From GCA-2794515 sp033763335 (GTDB taxonomy: Bacteria; Chloroflexota; Anaerolineae; Aggregatilineales; Phototrophicaceae), in NCBI GenBank assembly GCA_033763335.1, contig JANRKU010000157.1, forward strand, positions 41,458 through 105,457: a DNA stretch of 64,000 nucleotides, given 5' to 3'. Shown here one piece after another: positions 15,503-24,772 of this stretch. Below the pieces are notes generated by a model. It had not been told where the DNA came from. It was given only the letters and a program-made list of their open reading frames with translations, and ran no database searches. Position 1 is the stretch's first letter, and each line of letters opens with the position of its first letter. The position numbers and the translations under genes are program-made.

Positions 15503-16414
15503 TTATGAGCGTGATTTGACGACGATTGTACTCGCAATTTTATCATGCCAGCCTTGTCGTCTTTCGTCTATCAATATCCACAAAAAGCCGATACCGAGAC
15601 TGAATGTACTCAGGATATAGCCGATGTAGCGCAAAATGGCATCGCGCCAGCGTAACGACTCGCCATTGACGCGGACGACCCGAATCCCCAGTGCCATTTT
15701 GCCGAATGTTTGCCCACCATATTTTGATAAGCCGATGTAATAAGTGAGCGACAGCGCGAGTGTGATGAGGTAATAGACCAATAGTAGGTTATTGAGGTCG
15801 TCCATCGTCATAGTGCGGTCAAGTTGGCTAATGACCACATTTGCCAAGAAGTTATTGATGCCATATAGGATGAGTCCATCTAGCAAATTGGCTAAAAAGC
15901 GTTGTCCACCGCCCGCCAATTGAAAGCCTTTTCTGTTCATAGATGATACAAATGAGGGTAGTCCGCGTTCATCACGCACCAGAAAATCTTCGAGTAAATT
16001 GACAATTTTTTGCGAATCTGCCCGAAAGCGTTCTGTGCGTAACGGAATGGGGATGCGTTCTGTCAGATACGCCAATGCTAATGGCAATTGATTGACACTC
16101 GGCATCGGTGCATTATCTACTGTGACGAGCAAAAATGGCTTTTGCTGGGATATGGCAGTTGCAAGGGCTATTCGCAAGGGATGAGTGATGTCATTTGCCC
16201 AACCTGTCCCCAGCCATTGATGCCCAATAAGGACGACTAACACACTCGCCTCTGATACTGCCTGTTTGACAGCTTGCTCTGGATTGCCATCTGGTGTGAT
16301 AAATTCGCTTACTCCCAAAACCACGCCATCTTTACCAAAGGCACTTTGGAGTGTGGTTTTAAGCATTTCGGCAGTCGCATGAGTATCTATGGTGGAGATG
16401 ATAATTTTACCCAT
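15503..16414 (-). CDS. TIR-like domain fused to an RDD membrane domain
   Basis: 303 residues from the ATG at 16414 (AAGGGG upstream; an extension to 16483 adds nothing convincing). Residues 1-140 resemble bacterial TIR_2-type domains: ASVLVVLIGHQWL, then a THPLRIALATAISQQKPFLLV helix-strand, NAPMPSVNQLP and RTERFRAD. The C-terminal part is an RDD family domain with hydrophobic segments and the end motif RRQGWHDKIASTIVV. This would place a TIR-like sensor at the inner face of the membrane. The expected catalytic Glu of NADase TIRs is not evident, so a signalling or scaffold role is possible. Confidence 0.7.
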   Translation of the reverse strand: MGKIIISTIDTHATAEMLKTTLQSAFGKDGVVLGVSEFITPDGNPEQAVKQAVSEASVLVVLIGHQWLGTGWANDITHPLRIALATAISQQKPFLLVTVDNAPMPSVNQLPLALAYLTERIPIPLRTERFRADSQKIVNLLEDFLVRDERGLPSFVSSMNRKGFQLAGGGQRFLANLLDGLILYGINNFLANVVISQLDRTMTMDDLNNLLLVYYLITLALSLTYYIGLSKYGGQTFGKMALGIRVVRVNGESLRWRDAILRYIGYILSTFSLGIGFLWILIDERRQGWHDKIASTIVVKSRS

Positions 16415-16443
16415 CAGGCATAACCCCTTTTTTGAAAATATAA

Positions 16444-16469
16444 TGGGGCATAATATCACGTATGCCCCA
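16444..16469 (-). terminator. hairpin downstream of icd
   Basis: TGGGGCATA / TATGCCCCA, 9-bp stem, 8-base loop, followed on the minus strand by TTATATTTTC. It sits 14 bases beyond the icd stop codon and before the TIR-RDD gene, so it is likely the icd terminator. Confidence 0.6.
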
Positions 16470-16482
16470 ATTTTGCTACTCA

Positions 16483-17733
16483 TTAATCCATATTTTCGAT
16501 GATACGGGTGGCAAATTCGCTGGTTTTGACTTCGGTTGCATTTTCCATTTGACGGGCAAAATCGTAGGTGACGATTTTTTGTTCAATGGTGCGTTCAAAG
16601 CCTTTGGTCACGAGGTCGGCGGCTTCTTGCCAGCCAAGATATTCGAGCATCATCACCCCGCTAAAGAGCAATGACCCCGGATTCACTTTATCCAAATTGG
16701 TATATTTTGGCGCGGTGCCGTGTGTGGCTTCAAACAAGGCGACAGTATCACCAATATTCGCGCCAGGGGCAATGCCAACACCACCGACTTCGGCGGCAAC
16801 CGCATCGCTGAGGTAATCGCCATTGAGGTTTGGTGTGGCAATCACATCATTTTCGCTGGGGCGGAGCAACATTTTTTGGAACATGATGTCTGCGATGGTG
16901 TCTTGAATCAAAATTTTGCCCATAGGCACTTTTCCGCCATGATTCTTTTCTACATCATCCCAGCTAACGGTTTCGTTGGGGAATTCTTGAGCGGCGACTT
17001 CATAGCCCCATTTGCGGAATGCGCCTTCGGTGAATTTTTGGATATTGCCTTTATGCACCAATGTCACGCTTTTGCGTTTGTGGTCAATGGCATAACGGAT
17101 GGCGGCGCGGATGAGGCGCTTGCTCCCAAATTCACTGATGGGTTTAATGCCGATACCCGAATTGGGGAAGGGTAGTTCTGCGCCGAGTTCATTTTTCAAA
17201 AATTCTTCGAGTTTTTTGCCTTCGACAGAACCCGCTTCAAATTCGATACCGGCATACACATCTTCGGTATTTTCGCGGAAGATGATGACATCTACATCTT
17301 GTGGATTTTTCAGTGGGCTAGGCACACCCTTGAACCAACGGACGGGGCGCACGCATTGATACAAATCCAATACTTGGCGCAAGGTCACATTTAGGCTACG
17401 GAAACCATCACCAACGGGCGTTGTGAGTGGTCCTTTGATGCCGACCACAAATTCACGTAGGGCATCGAAGGTTTCTTCTGGCATGTAATTGCCACCATAC
17501 AAGCCTGCGGCTTTTTCGCCACAATAAATTTCCATCCACGATATTTTGCGCTTTCCACCATAGGCTTTTTCTACGGCGGCATCCCAAATACGCTTGCTGG
17601 CGGTCATAATGTCATAGCCAATGCCATCCCCTTCAATAAAGGCGAGGATTGGGTTGTCTGGGACGTGCATTTTACCATCTACAATGGTTACTTTTTCCCC
17701 GTGTGATGGTACAACAATCTTATCGTAAGCCAT
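16483..17733 (-). CDS. icd: isocitrate dehydrogenase (NADP-type)
   Basis: 416 residues, the usual length for the bacterial homodimeric enzyme. It converts isocitrate to 2-oxoglutarate and CO2 in the citric acid cycle. The substrate loop RSLNVTLRQVLDLYQCVRP contains the regulatory Ser and the isocitrate-binding Arg residues. NTEDVYAGIE and VHKGNIQKFTEG supply the Tyr and Lys of catalysis. The coenzyme loop HGTAPKYTNLDKVNPGS has the Lys-Tyr pair of NADP-dependent enzymes. No IDH kinase gene is seen nearby. It is divergent from the ligase-like gene at 17943. Confidence 0.95.
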   Translation of the reverse strand: MAYDKIVVPSHGEKVTIVDGKMHVPDNPILAFIEGDGIGYDIMTASKRIWDAAVEKAYGGKRKISWMEIYCGEKAAGLYGGNYMPEETFDALREFVVGIKGPLTTPVGDGFRSLNVTLRQVLDLYQCVRPVRWFKGVPSPLKNPQDVDVIIFRENTEDVYAGIEFEAGSVEGKKLEEFLKNELGAELPFPNSGIGIKPISEFGSKRLIRAAIRYAIDHKRKSVTLVHKGNIQKFTEGAFRKWGYEVAAQEFPNETVSWDDVEKNHGGKVPMGKILIQDTIADIMFQKMLLRPSENDVIATPNLNGDYLSDAVAAEVGGVGIAPGANIGDTVALFEATHGTAPKYTNLDKVNPGSLLFSGVMMLEYLGWQEAADLVTKGFERTIEQKIVTYDFARQMENATEVKTSEFATRIIENMD

Positions 17734-17870
17734 TCTGTATTTTCCTTATCATCAATAGAAAAAATTTTGAAAAGTGGTAAGAACAAACCTGCGCCACAAT
17801 TATAAATTTTACCACAATTGGGCAATGTGAACGTAGGGCTATTGTGCAAAATTTCAACTTGCATAAATGC

Positions 17871-17898
17871 TGTTTATTCAGCCAAAATGGGCTATAAT
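17871..17898 (+). promoter_or_regulatory. promoter of the GCS2-like gene
   Basis: TGTTTA, 16-base spacer, perfect TATAAT at 17893-17898, 45 bases before the chosen ATG (17943). The -10 match is strong and the -35 weak. It lies in the divergent gap with icd and argues against the in-frame ATG at 17898. Confidence 0.45.
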
Positions 17899-17942
17899 TG
17901 CCATTAAACCCTCGTGTAGGCATACCCAAAAGGACTATGGGC

Positions 17943-19745
17943 ATGGAAAATCCACTACCATCGAATGACCAGATTATTGAATTTAGCCAGAGCATCCCTT
18001 GGTTGCTCATAGAAGAAAAAAAAGCTATTTTTAACCAGACCTTAAAAGAAGTCGCCAGTCAATCGGTTGATGATACTTTTGATTTAGATTTTTTTAGTAA
18101 AAAATTGGGTATCCCTGTCTCTGCTTACTATGGATTAGAGGATACCTATTCTGCCAATGTTATTTTAGGGCATCATGGCGGAAAGACCTTCATCTTGGGC
18201 AGTGTGGTGAGTGGGCGCTATCGTAGCGGAAAAACCCTGTCACAGAGCATTGTCCCCTATAACCTCAATCCGAGCGTTAATCATAAAAATCTTGAAGAAA
18301 CAGATGATGTCAATGGGGCAATTCGCGCGATTGGCGCAGAATTGGAATTGGGCTTATATCATCCCAATGGCGCTCCCCCCAGCGAAGAAGAAGTCCGTGT
18401 TTATATGGATTTGTATCAGAATCATGCCCGACGCTTGGGTATTACCCCCCAAGTAGACCGCGAGGCGTGCCAATATCAAATTGAGGCGCATGTTGCCCCA
18501 GGGATTGGTTATAATCGCACACGCTCGGCATTAGAAGGCATTTTATCGGCATTGGCGCTCACCAGCCAGTCTACGGGGCTTTATACTGCTATTTCTGCCG
18601 CCTATCCCATCAAAAGCGATTTTCATCTCACCGATGACCCGAAAGTGCATACGGCGGTGGATTTGATGGTAGAGGTGAATAATTTATTTGATGATTATCG
18701 GCAACGCTTGGTGGATGCCAAAAAACGCTATCATATAGACCCCAATGCCAATGTGGTGGAGGTGTTTCGGCTTCAGGGATGCCATATTCATCTCGATTTG
18801 GCGGGACGCTCAGAGGCACTCGGCATTTTTGCTTTTTATACCATGTTGCGAAGTGCCACTGCCGTCGCCAATAGCGCCGTCCTAAAAGGTAGCCCATTTG
18901 TGAATGGGGTATGTGACCCCGAATTACTTTGTACGCGAGAATATTTGCGCCGTACCACTATCACAGGCGAAACTATCACCATCCCCCTCAGCCCACACCT
19001 GATTGACGGTGATTTAGACCGATATGCAGGCTTGCTCAAATCAGAAAAAGCCAATGCGATGGCGCGGGCATTGCTTTATTCTCATTCGCATCATACCCCC
19101 ACCTCTGCCATGCACAGCCTCATTGGACGTTTGCGTCCCGATTTGGGCAGTAATAAGCGTATTTGCACGCTAGAATCTACGGGGATGCCTGTCAATATCA
19201 GCGCCTCACGGCAAGCGGCGGTGTTGACCGATTTTGAATTTACCCATGCGTTGCTCGAAAATTATTATCGCAAACATGGCGCAGATTTAGAGGCGATGGC
19301 AGAAGACAAAACCCTTTGGGCGTTGATTGGTCCATTAGACCATGACGTTTTTATGGCACAACATGACGAATCTGACCGCGTGTGTAGTGACCTCATCCTC
19401 AAAACTGCCACAGGCACAAGCATGACCCTCTCAGAATTTTATGAGATGAAGCGCGTGTATATGCACAAGCATTTGACCGATATGGCATATATTTCGCCCC
19501 GTGATATTGATGATGTGTATTTTAGTTTGCAACGCATGTTGAACCCACCCAGTGGCGTTTCTGCCCAAGTGGTTGAGCAATATATCCACGACTATAAATT
19601 GCGGAGTACGGGTAATTGGGGGCGGATTTTGGTCAATACCTACCAAGAAGAGGGCGGGGTAGTGGGTGATTATAACCCCGATGCCGTCTTACGTGTGACC
19701 AACCGTGTTCATGAAGCCTTGTGTGCGCGGTATATTCAAGCCTAA
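17943..19745 (+). CDS. glutamate-cysteine ligase-like (GCS2-type) carboxylate-amine ligase
   Basis: 600 residues from the ATG at 17943, nine bases after AAGGA. After an N-terminal part of about 120 residues of unknown fold come GAELELGLYHP (acidic metal/ATP loop), CQYQIEAHVAPG, LQGCHIHLDLAGRSE and RICTLESTGMPVN. These correspond in order to the acidic, substrate and His boxes of GCS2/YbdK-like ligases. It is longer than YbdK (about 370 residues). It likely joins an amine to a carboxylate with ATP; the substrates cannot be read. The gene is single, divergent from icd, and ends at a long palindrome. Confidence 0.5.
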   Translation: MENPLPSNDQIIEFSQSIPWLLIEEKKAIFNQTLKEVASQSVDDTFDLDFFSKKLGIPVSAYYGLEDTYSANVILGHHGGKTFILGSVVSGRYRSGKTLSQSIVPYNLNPSVNHKNLEETDDVNGAIRAIGAELELGLYHPNGAPPSEEEVRVYMDLYQNHARRLGITPQVDREACQYQIEAHVAPGIGYNRTRSALEGILSALALTSQSTGLYTAISAAYPIKSDFHLTDDPKVHTAVDLMVEVNNLFDDYRQRLVDAKKRYHIDPNANVVEVFRLQGCHIHLDLAGRSEALGIFAFYTMLRSATAVANSAVLKGSPFVNGVCDPELLCTREYLRRTTITGETITIPLSPHLIDGDLDRYAGLLKSEKANAMARALLYSHSHHTPTSAMHSLIGRLRPDLGSNKRICTLESTGMPVNISASRQAAVLTDFEFTHALLENYYRKHGADLEAMAEDKTLWALIGPLDHDVFMAQHDESDRVCSDLILKTATGTSMTLSEFYEMKRVYMHKHLTDMAYISPRDIDDVYFSLQRMLNPPSGVSAQVVEQYIHDYKLRSTGNWGRILVNTYQEEGGVVGDYNPDAVLRVTNRVHEALCARYIQA

Positions 19746-19756
19746 CGGCATGACGC

Positions 19757-19794
19757 GGGCGGATTGATAAACCATGTGGTTTATCAATCCGCCC
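19757..19794. terminator. 38-bp perfect palindrome between convergent genes
   Basis: An 18-bp arm GGGCGGATTGATAAACCA, two-base centre, and the exact complement. It lies between the ends of two convergent genes (19745 and 19810) and can fold on either transcript, so a bidirectional stop or transcript-end stabiliser is likely. There is no T-run. Confidence 0.55.
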
Positions 19795-19809
19795 CTGCCA
19801 CACGCCCCC

Positions 19810-22272
19810 CTATTTTTTGATTAAAATAATGCCACTAAATGGCGCAAGCGTGATGGTTGTTTGCGGGGCGTATTGAGTCCCATATAAATCCTGATAAGCA
19901 TATTCATCAAGCATAATCGTGATGGGTATATCACTGGGATTCATTTCTAATCGTGCGACATCACCCAATTGGATTTTATCGGCGCGAACTTCTACCACTT
20001 GCACATCATCCATCCACACATACTGTTCTACTCCTGTGTATTGGAGTTCAAATGTGAGTCGTTGGTTAAGGTCACTCTTTGTCGTCAGCAAATAAACAGT
20101 ATAAACTTGGTCAGTTGTGGATAAATTCACTCTAATAGATTCAGTGAGATATTCCCAAGGGTCATTATCTTGTTGAAAATAGAGTCTTATCTCAGTGTTA
20201 TCTGTTTGGGATTGAGCGCGGAATTGGACACGATAAAGTTGATTGGCTTCAATAGCGCCGATATTTATATATGCCAAAACACTTGAATCATTACCCACAT
20301 GCCCAAATTGCAGACTACCATCCCACTGTTCATCCCATTTTAATTCTAATGAGGTATCGGGCCACCCGTTCCATCCATCTATATGCCCCTCAAAATTAGG
20401 ATTAGCGATGCGATTGCTTGCTAATTCTTCCACATTGATATAGATAGGTGTCATTTTATCACAAGCCAAACTTGTTGTATCATATCCATTTTTTGATTGC
20501 CATTCGGGTAATGTGAGAAATTGTTCGTCATAACTTGGTTGATGTAAATTGATTTGAATGGGGTACGGTGTTGATGGATTGCAATAACGATTCCCTTGGA
20601 TGATACCCAACCGCGTTAGCCAGCCTTCATCCAACAAACTACTTTCAATTTTCATCGGCATAGTTTTTTCGCCAAAGGTGAAAATTTGATTATTCACAAT
20701 TTGGCTATCAGTGCTTTCATATTCACCTAAATCATCATCAATGATAAAAATACCGTTTTTAACCGCAAAAATGATGTTATTCTCTAAGATGATATTCTTT
20801 GTGTTATGCAGAACAATTCCGTTTTCACCCATATATCCAATTACATTATCGCGGACTTCGATATTTTCGGAATTATCATCAATATAAATGCCATTTACTG
20901 CTGGTATCCCCCACGGGATGGCGGCATCACTGCCTAGCCCATATAACACGATATTGCCGATAATTTGTGAATCTTTGGTTTCGAAGGTGCCGATGCCCCC
21001 GCTATCCACTTTGACCAGTGCAAAATATTGAACCAAATTATATCGTGCCGACACATTTCCGCCGATGCCGATAGCGTTATATCCCAAATATTGTAAGGTG
21101 TTATATTCAATGAGTGTATTGTCACCATGTATATTGATTCCGTTGTAGGATATATCACCTCCACGTCCCATCCCTGCTAATAAGCCGATATTTTCGATGA
21201 TGTTATTTTGAATAAGGCATTCAATACAACTCCATGAAAGAATACCATTTGATAAATGATTTGAGATATGGCTATTAAGGATGCGAATAGTGTTCACGCC
21301 TGTCATATCTATCGCTTTACCAGGGCTGTAGGATATAACTACATTATCAAAGGTGATATTTTCGCTGATTCCCATCAGGACGGTATAACTCATCCCACCA
21401 TATAAACTCAAATCGCGTACAATGATATGACTTGTATAAGTCATATCCAGTAGAATAGGGGTTGATGTTGTTTGAATCACGTGGGTGTTGGGATCGGTTG
21501 TGGTGTATAAAGTGATGCTTTGGTTGGTTGCATCATGTACCCATTCACCTTCACGGTCAAGCGCGGCGGGATGATTTTGTAAAAAATAACCATATCCCAC
21601 TTCAAAATCGTAACTGGTTTCATCTAATGTCTCACCCAATTGAATCCTATTTTCTACATGGTCAAGAATGGGATAACGGTCTAATACCCATGCAATACTG
21701 CGAATGACCAATTCGCCACCTGACCAATCTACATCTCCGACCAGTGCATCATCTATTAAGGCACTCCGTCCTTCAAATCCGTCAAAATAGAGGTATCCTT
21801 CATCCTCCTCATCTAAATTGGGATAACGCGCTTTGGGTTGTGGATTTCCATTTATCAGCAATAAATCAGTACGGGGGGCGCAATTATCACAGGTGGTTTG
21901 CCAAATATTCGTATTTATTTCGACCCAATCTGCTAATGGAAATAGGGCGGTGATAATGGGATTTTCGCCCTCACCATATGCCCCGAATATAAGGGGTGCA
22001 TCTGCTGTTGCGATGTAACTCTCACTCAGATTCAAACTACCTTCATAAACCCCATTGCGCTGGAATAAAATCTGACCCCCTGCCATAATTTCGGTAGTGG
22101 ATATGGCTTGTTGCACCCGATTCAAGGTGCGCCATGGGGCAGATTCAGACCCATCCGCATTATCATCGCCATTAGGCGCAACATAATATATGACTTCTGT
22201 TGTTTGTGCTGATAGTGGCGAAATGATAAGCAACAGCCATAAACACATCCATAAACTAATGATGCGATTCAT
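19810..22272 (-). CDS. secreted right-handed beta-helix protein
   Basis: 820 residues from the ATG at 22272 (AAAGAGATATTG upstream). Signal peptide: MNRIISLWMCLWLLLIISPLSAQ, about 23 residues. IYYVAPNGDDNADGSESAPW is the typical entry of DUF1565/PbH1 proteins. The middle has many short Asn-rich repeats of the parallel beta-helix kind (NTIRILNSHI, NNIIENIG, NTLQYLGYNAIGIGGN, NNIIFAVKNG). A later part (NPNFEGHIDGWNGWP...) resembles a carbohydrate-binding jelly-roll. It probably binds or cleaves polysaccharide outside the cell. The catalytic residues cannot be assigned. Confidence 0.75.
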   Translation of the reverse strand: MNRIISLWMCLWLLLIISPLSAQTTEVIYYVAPNGDDNADGSESAPWRTLNRVQQAISTTEIMAGGQILFQRNGVYEGSLNLSESYIATADAPLIFGAYGEGENPIITALFPLADWVEINTNIWQTTCDNCAPRTDLLLINGNPQPKARYPNLDEEDEGYLYFDGFEGRSALIDDALVGDVDWSGGELVIRSIAWVLDRYPILDHVENRIQLGETLDETSYDFEVGYGYFLQNHPAALDREGEWVHDATNQSITLYTTTDPNTHVIQTTSTPILLDMTYTSHIIVRDLSLYGGMSYTVLMGISENITFDNVVISYSPGKAIDMTGVNTIRILNSHISNHLSNGILSWSCIECLIQNNIIENIGLLAGMGRGGDISYNGINIHGDNTLIEYNTLQYLGYNAIGIGGNVSARYNLVQYFALVKVDSGGIGTFETKDSQIIGNIVLYGLGSDAAIPWGIPAVNGIYIDDNSENIEVRDNVIGYMGENGIVLHNTKNIILENNIIFAVKNGIFIIDDDLGEYESTDSQIVNNQIFTFGEKTMPMKIESSLLDEGWLTRLGIIQGNRYCNPSTPYPIQINLHQPSYDEQFLTLPEWQSKNGYDTTSLACDKMTPIYINVEELASNRIANPNFEGHIDGWNGWPDTSLELKWDEQWDGSLQFGHVGNDSSVLAYINIGAIEANQLYRVQFRAQSQTDNTEIRLYFQQDNDPWEYLTESIRVNLSTTDQVYTVYLLTTKSDLNQRLTFELQYTGVEQYVWMDDVQVVEVRADKIQLGDVARLEMNPSDIPITIMLDEYAYQDLYGTQYAPQTTITLAPFSGIILIKK

Positions 22273-22345
22273 CAATATCTCTTTTCTGATTTTAATAAAC
22301 ATCATATTTCATTGTATCTAGTTTTTTGCCTTACATAGCAATTTT

Positions 22346-22374
22346 TTGACATTTTTCATTTTTTGCATTATTGT
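22346..22374 (+). promoter_or_regulatory. possible promoter of the RNase J gene
   Basis: TTGACA, 17-base spacer, TATTGT. The -35 is perfect, the -10 matches four of six. A leader of about 235 bases would follow. The rest of the gap 22306-22600 holds no other clear feature. Confidence 0.3.
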
Positions 22375-22615
22375 AACTATAGCGATAGGAAATATTCCCT
22401 TTGGATTTTTGTTGTATGGAATATTTTTAGCCATGAATGATGCCCTATCTGCCCTAAAGTTGTCTATTTGCGCTCATCAGGGGCGTTTGATTGTATTGGT
22501 TAAATAAACAAGAAATTGAGTTTCTGATTGCGTTGGTAGCTTGTTTTAATTCTATTTTAATTGAAAGGATGGTTTGACTCGGCATCTTAGAGATGATGCG
22601 GAGTCCTGTTTGCTT

Positions 22616-24271
22616 ATGGCAAAAGCGAAATTACGAATAATTCCTATTGGCGGACTCGGTGAAATTGGCAAAAATATGACCGTGTTCGAGATGGGGAACG
22701 ATGCGTTCATTATTGATACAGGCATTATGTTCCCTGCTAACGATATGCACGGGGTAGATTATATCATCCCCGATTTCCGCTATTTACAAGAACGAAAAGA
22801 CCTCAAAATTCATGCGATTGTGTATACACATGGTCATGAAGACCATATTGGAGCGGTATCGCATGTGGTCGAAGCCTTCCCCAACACGCCGATTTATGCC
22901 ACACCCCTCACAGCAGGGTTGTTAGAAGTACGGCTGAAAGATAGACGTGCATTAGATAAGACCAAAATCAACGTCTTTACGGCGGGTGATAAACTCAAAA
23001 TTGGTCCTTTTATGCTCGAAAGTTTTCATATGTGTCATAGCATCCCCGATTGTGTGGGATTTGGTATTTATACCCCTGTGGGACTCGTTGTTTATAGCGG
23101 GGATTATAAATTTGATAACAACCCCGTAGATGGCAAAAAACCCGATTACGCCCGTCTTGCCCGTTTTGCGACAGAAGGTGTTACCCTGCTCATGGCAGAA
23201 AGTACCAATGCCGATAAACCCGGTTGGACACCCTCAGAAACTGTGATTGATGAGGCATTTGACCGCGTATTCAAAAATGCCAAAGGGCGTATTTTTGTGG
23301 CGACCTTTGCATCACTCATTTCACGGGTGCAACAAGTGGTGAATGCGGCAGAGCGATATGGTCGCAAGGTCGCTATTGCGGGTCATAGCATGACCGAAAA
23401 TGTCAAAATGGCGCGACGCTTGGGCATTTTGAATTTGCCAGATAACATGCTCCTCGATGTGAGCAAAATGAATAGCACATCGGATAATCAGATTGTGGTG
23501 ATGCTCACAGGCGCACAAGGCGAACCAACGGCGGCACTTACTAAAGTGGCAAATGGCGAACATCGGCAATTGGAAGTGAAACCCGGTGATACGATTGTGC
23601 TGTCTTCGCATCCTATCCCTGGGAACGAAGAATTTGTGTATCGCACCATCAATCGCCTTTTCCGCTTGGGCGCAAATGTGATTTACGACCCCATCGAAAA
23701 AGTCCATGTGTCTGGTCATGCGTCACAAGATGAGATGCGCCTATTGTTGAATTTAGTTAAGCCAAAATACTTTTTGCCCACACATGGCGAGTTACGTCAC
23801 TTATACGAACATGCCCAAATTGCGGTTAGTACGGGTGTGAATCGTGATAATGCCTTTGTGGTCGAAAATGGGACTGTCATTGAGATAGATAAATATGGGG
23901 TCAAACTTGGTGAACGTGTCCCCGGTGGCTATGTCTTTGTGGATGGTAGTGGGGTCGGTGATGTTGGGCGTGCTGTCATCCGTGACCGCGAAGTGTTGGC
24001 ACAAGATGGCTTTATGATTGTGTCGGTGAATGTGGATAGTCGCACAGGGAAAATTTTGGGTCAACCAGAAATTATCTCACGCGGGTTCACCTATTTGCGG
24101 GATGCCGATATGCTCCTAGAGCAAATTCGCAATACCGTGCAAGATGTGATGACCAACCCCAATAATAAAAATGGGCGCAGACGCGAAAAACTGCAAGATA
24201 GCCTCAGTCGGTTGCTCTACAACGAGACAAAACGCCGTCCAATGGTCTTTGGAATTATCAACGAGAAATAA
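22616..24271 (+). CDS. rnj: ribonuclease J
   Basis: 551 residues, the standard RNase J length. MBL/beta-CASP nuclease: THGHEDHIGAV at residues 71-81 (metal-binding His72, His74, Asp76, His77), a second cluster in YSGDYKFDNNPVDG, beta-CASP motif regions such as VATFASLISRVQQ and GHSMTENVK, and VHVSGHASQDEM plus FLPTHGELRHL at the end of the core. It acts in mRNA decay and rRNA maturation as an endo- and 5'-exonuclease. The ATG at 22616 gives the conserved N-terminus. TTG codons at 22610 (GGAG six bases before) or 22574 are alternatives. It is followed by rnpB, another RNA-processing gene. Confidence 0.93.
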   Translation: MAKAKLRIIPIGGLGEIGKNMTVFEMGNDAFIIDTGIMFPANDMHGVDYIIPDFRYLQERKDLKIHAIVYTHGHEDHIGAVSHVVEAFPNTPIYATPLTAGLLEVRLKDRRALDKTKINVFTAGDKLKIGPFMLESFHMCHSIPDCVGFGIYTPVGLVVYSGDYKFDNNPVDGKKPDYARLARFATEGVTLLMAESTNADKPGWTPSETVIDEAFDRVFKNAKGRIFVATFASLISRVQQVVNAAERYGRKVAIAGHSMTENVKMARRLGILNLPDNMLLDVSKMNSTSDNQIVVMLTGAQGEPTAALTKVANGEHRQLEVKPGDTIVLSSHPIPGNEEFVYRTINRLFRLGANVIYDPIEKVHVSGHASQDEMRLLLNLVKPKYFLPTHGELRHLYEHAQIAVSTGVNRDNAFVVENGTVIEIDKYGVKLGERVPGGYVFVDGSGVGDVGRAVIRDREVLAQDGFMIVSVNVDSRTGKILGQPEIISRGFTYLRDADMLLEQIRNTVQDVMTNPNNKNGRRREKLQDSLSRLLYNETKRRPMVFGIINEK

Positions 24272-24275
24272 ATCA

Positions 24276-24303
24276 AAAACACCCCATAACGGGGTGTTTT
24301 TGT
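24276..24303 (+). terminator. intrinsic terminator of rnj
   Basis: AAAACACCCC, loop ATAAC, GGGGTGTTTT then TTG, five bases after the stop codon. The A-run on the left would also make it work for transcripts coming from the minus strand. Confidence 0.9.
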
Positions 24304-24319
24304 TGTTGGAGCAAACGCA

Positions 24320-24344
24320 AAATGCCCCGTCTGAGGGGGCATTT
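24320..24344 (-). terminator. hairpin downstream of rnpB
   Basis: AAATGCCCC / GGGGCATTT, 9-bp stem, seven-base loop. On the minus strand it is six bases beyond the rnpB 3' end and is followed by a T-rich stretch, so it is likely the rnpB terminator. Confidence 0.7.
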
Positions 24345-24349
24345 ATGCG

Positions 24350-24721
24350 ATGGGGTAAACTTATAAGCCGCTTTCTGTAGACCCAATCTGGGAATGATGA
24401 TCATCTATCTGGTACGTTTATTACTAAACGCATCTTGCGGCATACCCGATGTTTTTTGCGGGACGGGCAGTCCCAATTCATCTGTTTTGCCTTGCTCTCG
24501 GTGGGGCTTGCCTAGCCATGACTATTACTAGCCATGCTGGTAGTCTCTTACACTACCGTTTCACCCTTACCACACACAACCGAAGTTGTGATGGTGCTTT
24601 GCTCTCTGTTGCGCTTTCCGTCAGGTTGCCCTGCTCGGCTGTTAGCCGACACCGCGCCCTATAGAGTGCGGACTTTCCTCAGCGACGACATGCGTCACCG
24701 CGACCATCCCATTTGCCCCAT
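24350..24721 (-). ncRNA. rnpB: RNase P RNA, bacterial type A-like
   Basis: On the minus strand the sequence contains GAGGAAAGTCCGCACTC, the universal CR I region of RNase P RNA. It is followed by CAACAGAGAGCAAAGC, then GGTAAGGGTGAAACGG (the CR II/III-like segment with GGTGAAACGGT), and near the 3' end ACAGAAAGCGGCTTATAAG (CR V). The ends pair as helix P1 (ATGGGGcAAA with TTTaCCCCAT), which sets the boundaries at about 24721 and 24350, length about 372. It is the catalytic RNA that matures tRNA 5' ends. The protein subunit gene rnpA is not in this window. Confidence 0.93.
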
Positions 24722-24744
24722 GTAGTCATTATAACATAACCATT

Positions 24745-24764
24745 GGGCGCAATATATTGCGCCC
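24745..24764. repeat. GGGCGCAATATATTGCGCCC palindrome
   Basis: A member of the dispersed palindrome family in the 51-base gap between rnpB and the end of the DinB gene. Confidence 0.85.
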
Positions 24765-24772
24765 TTACATCC

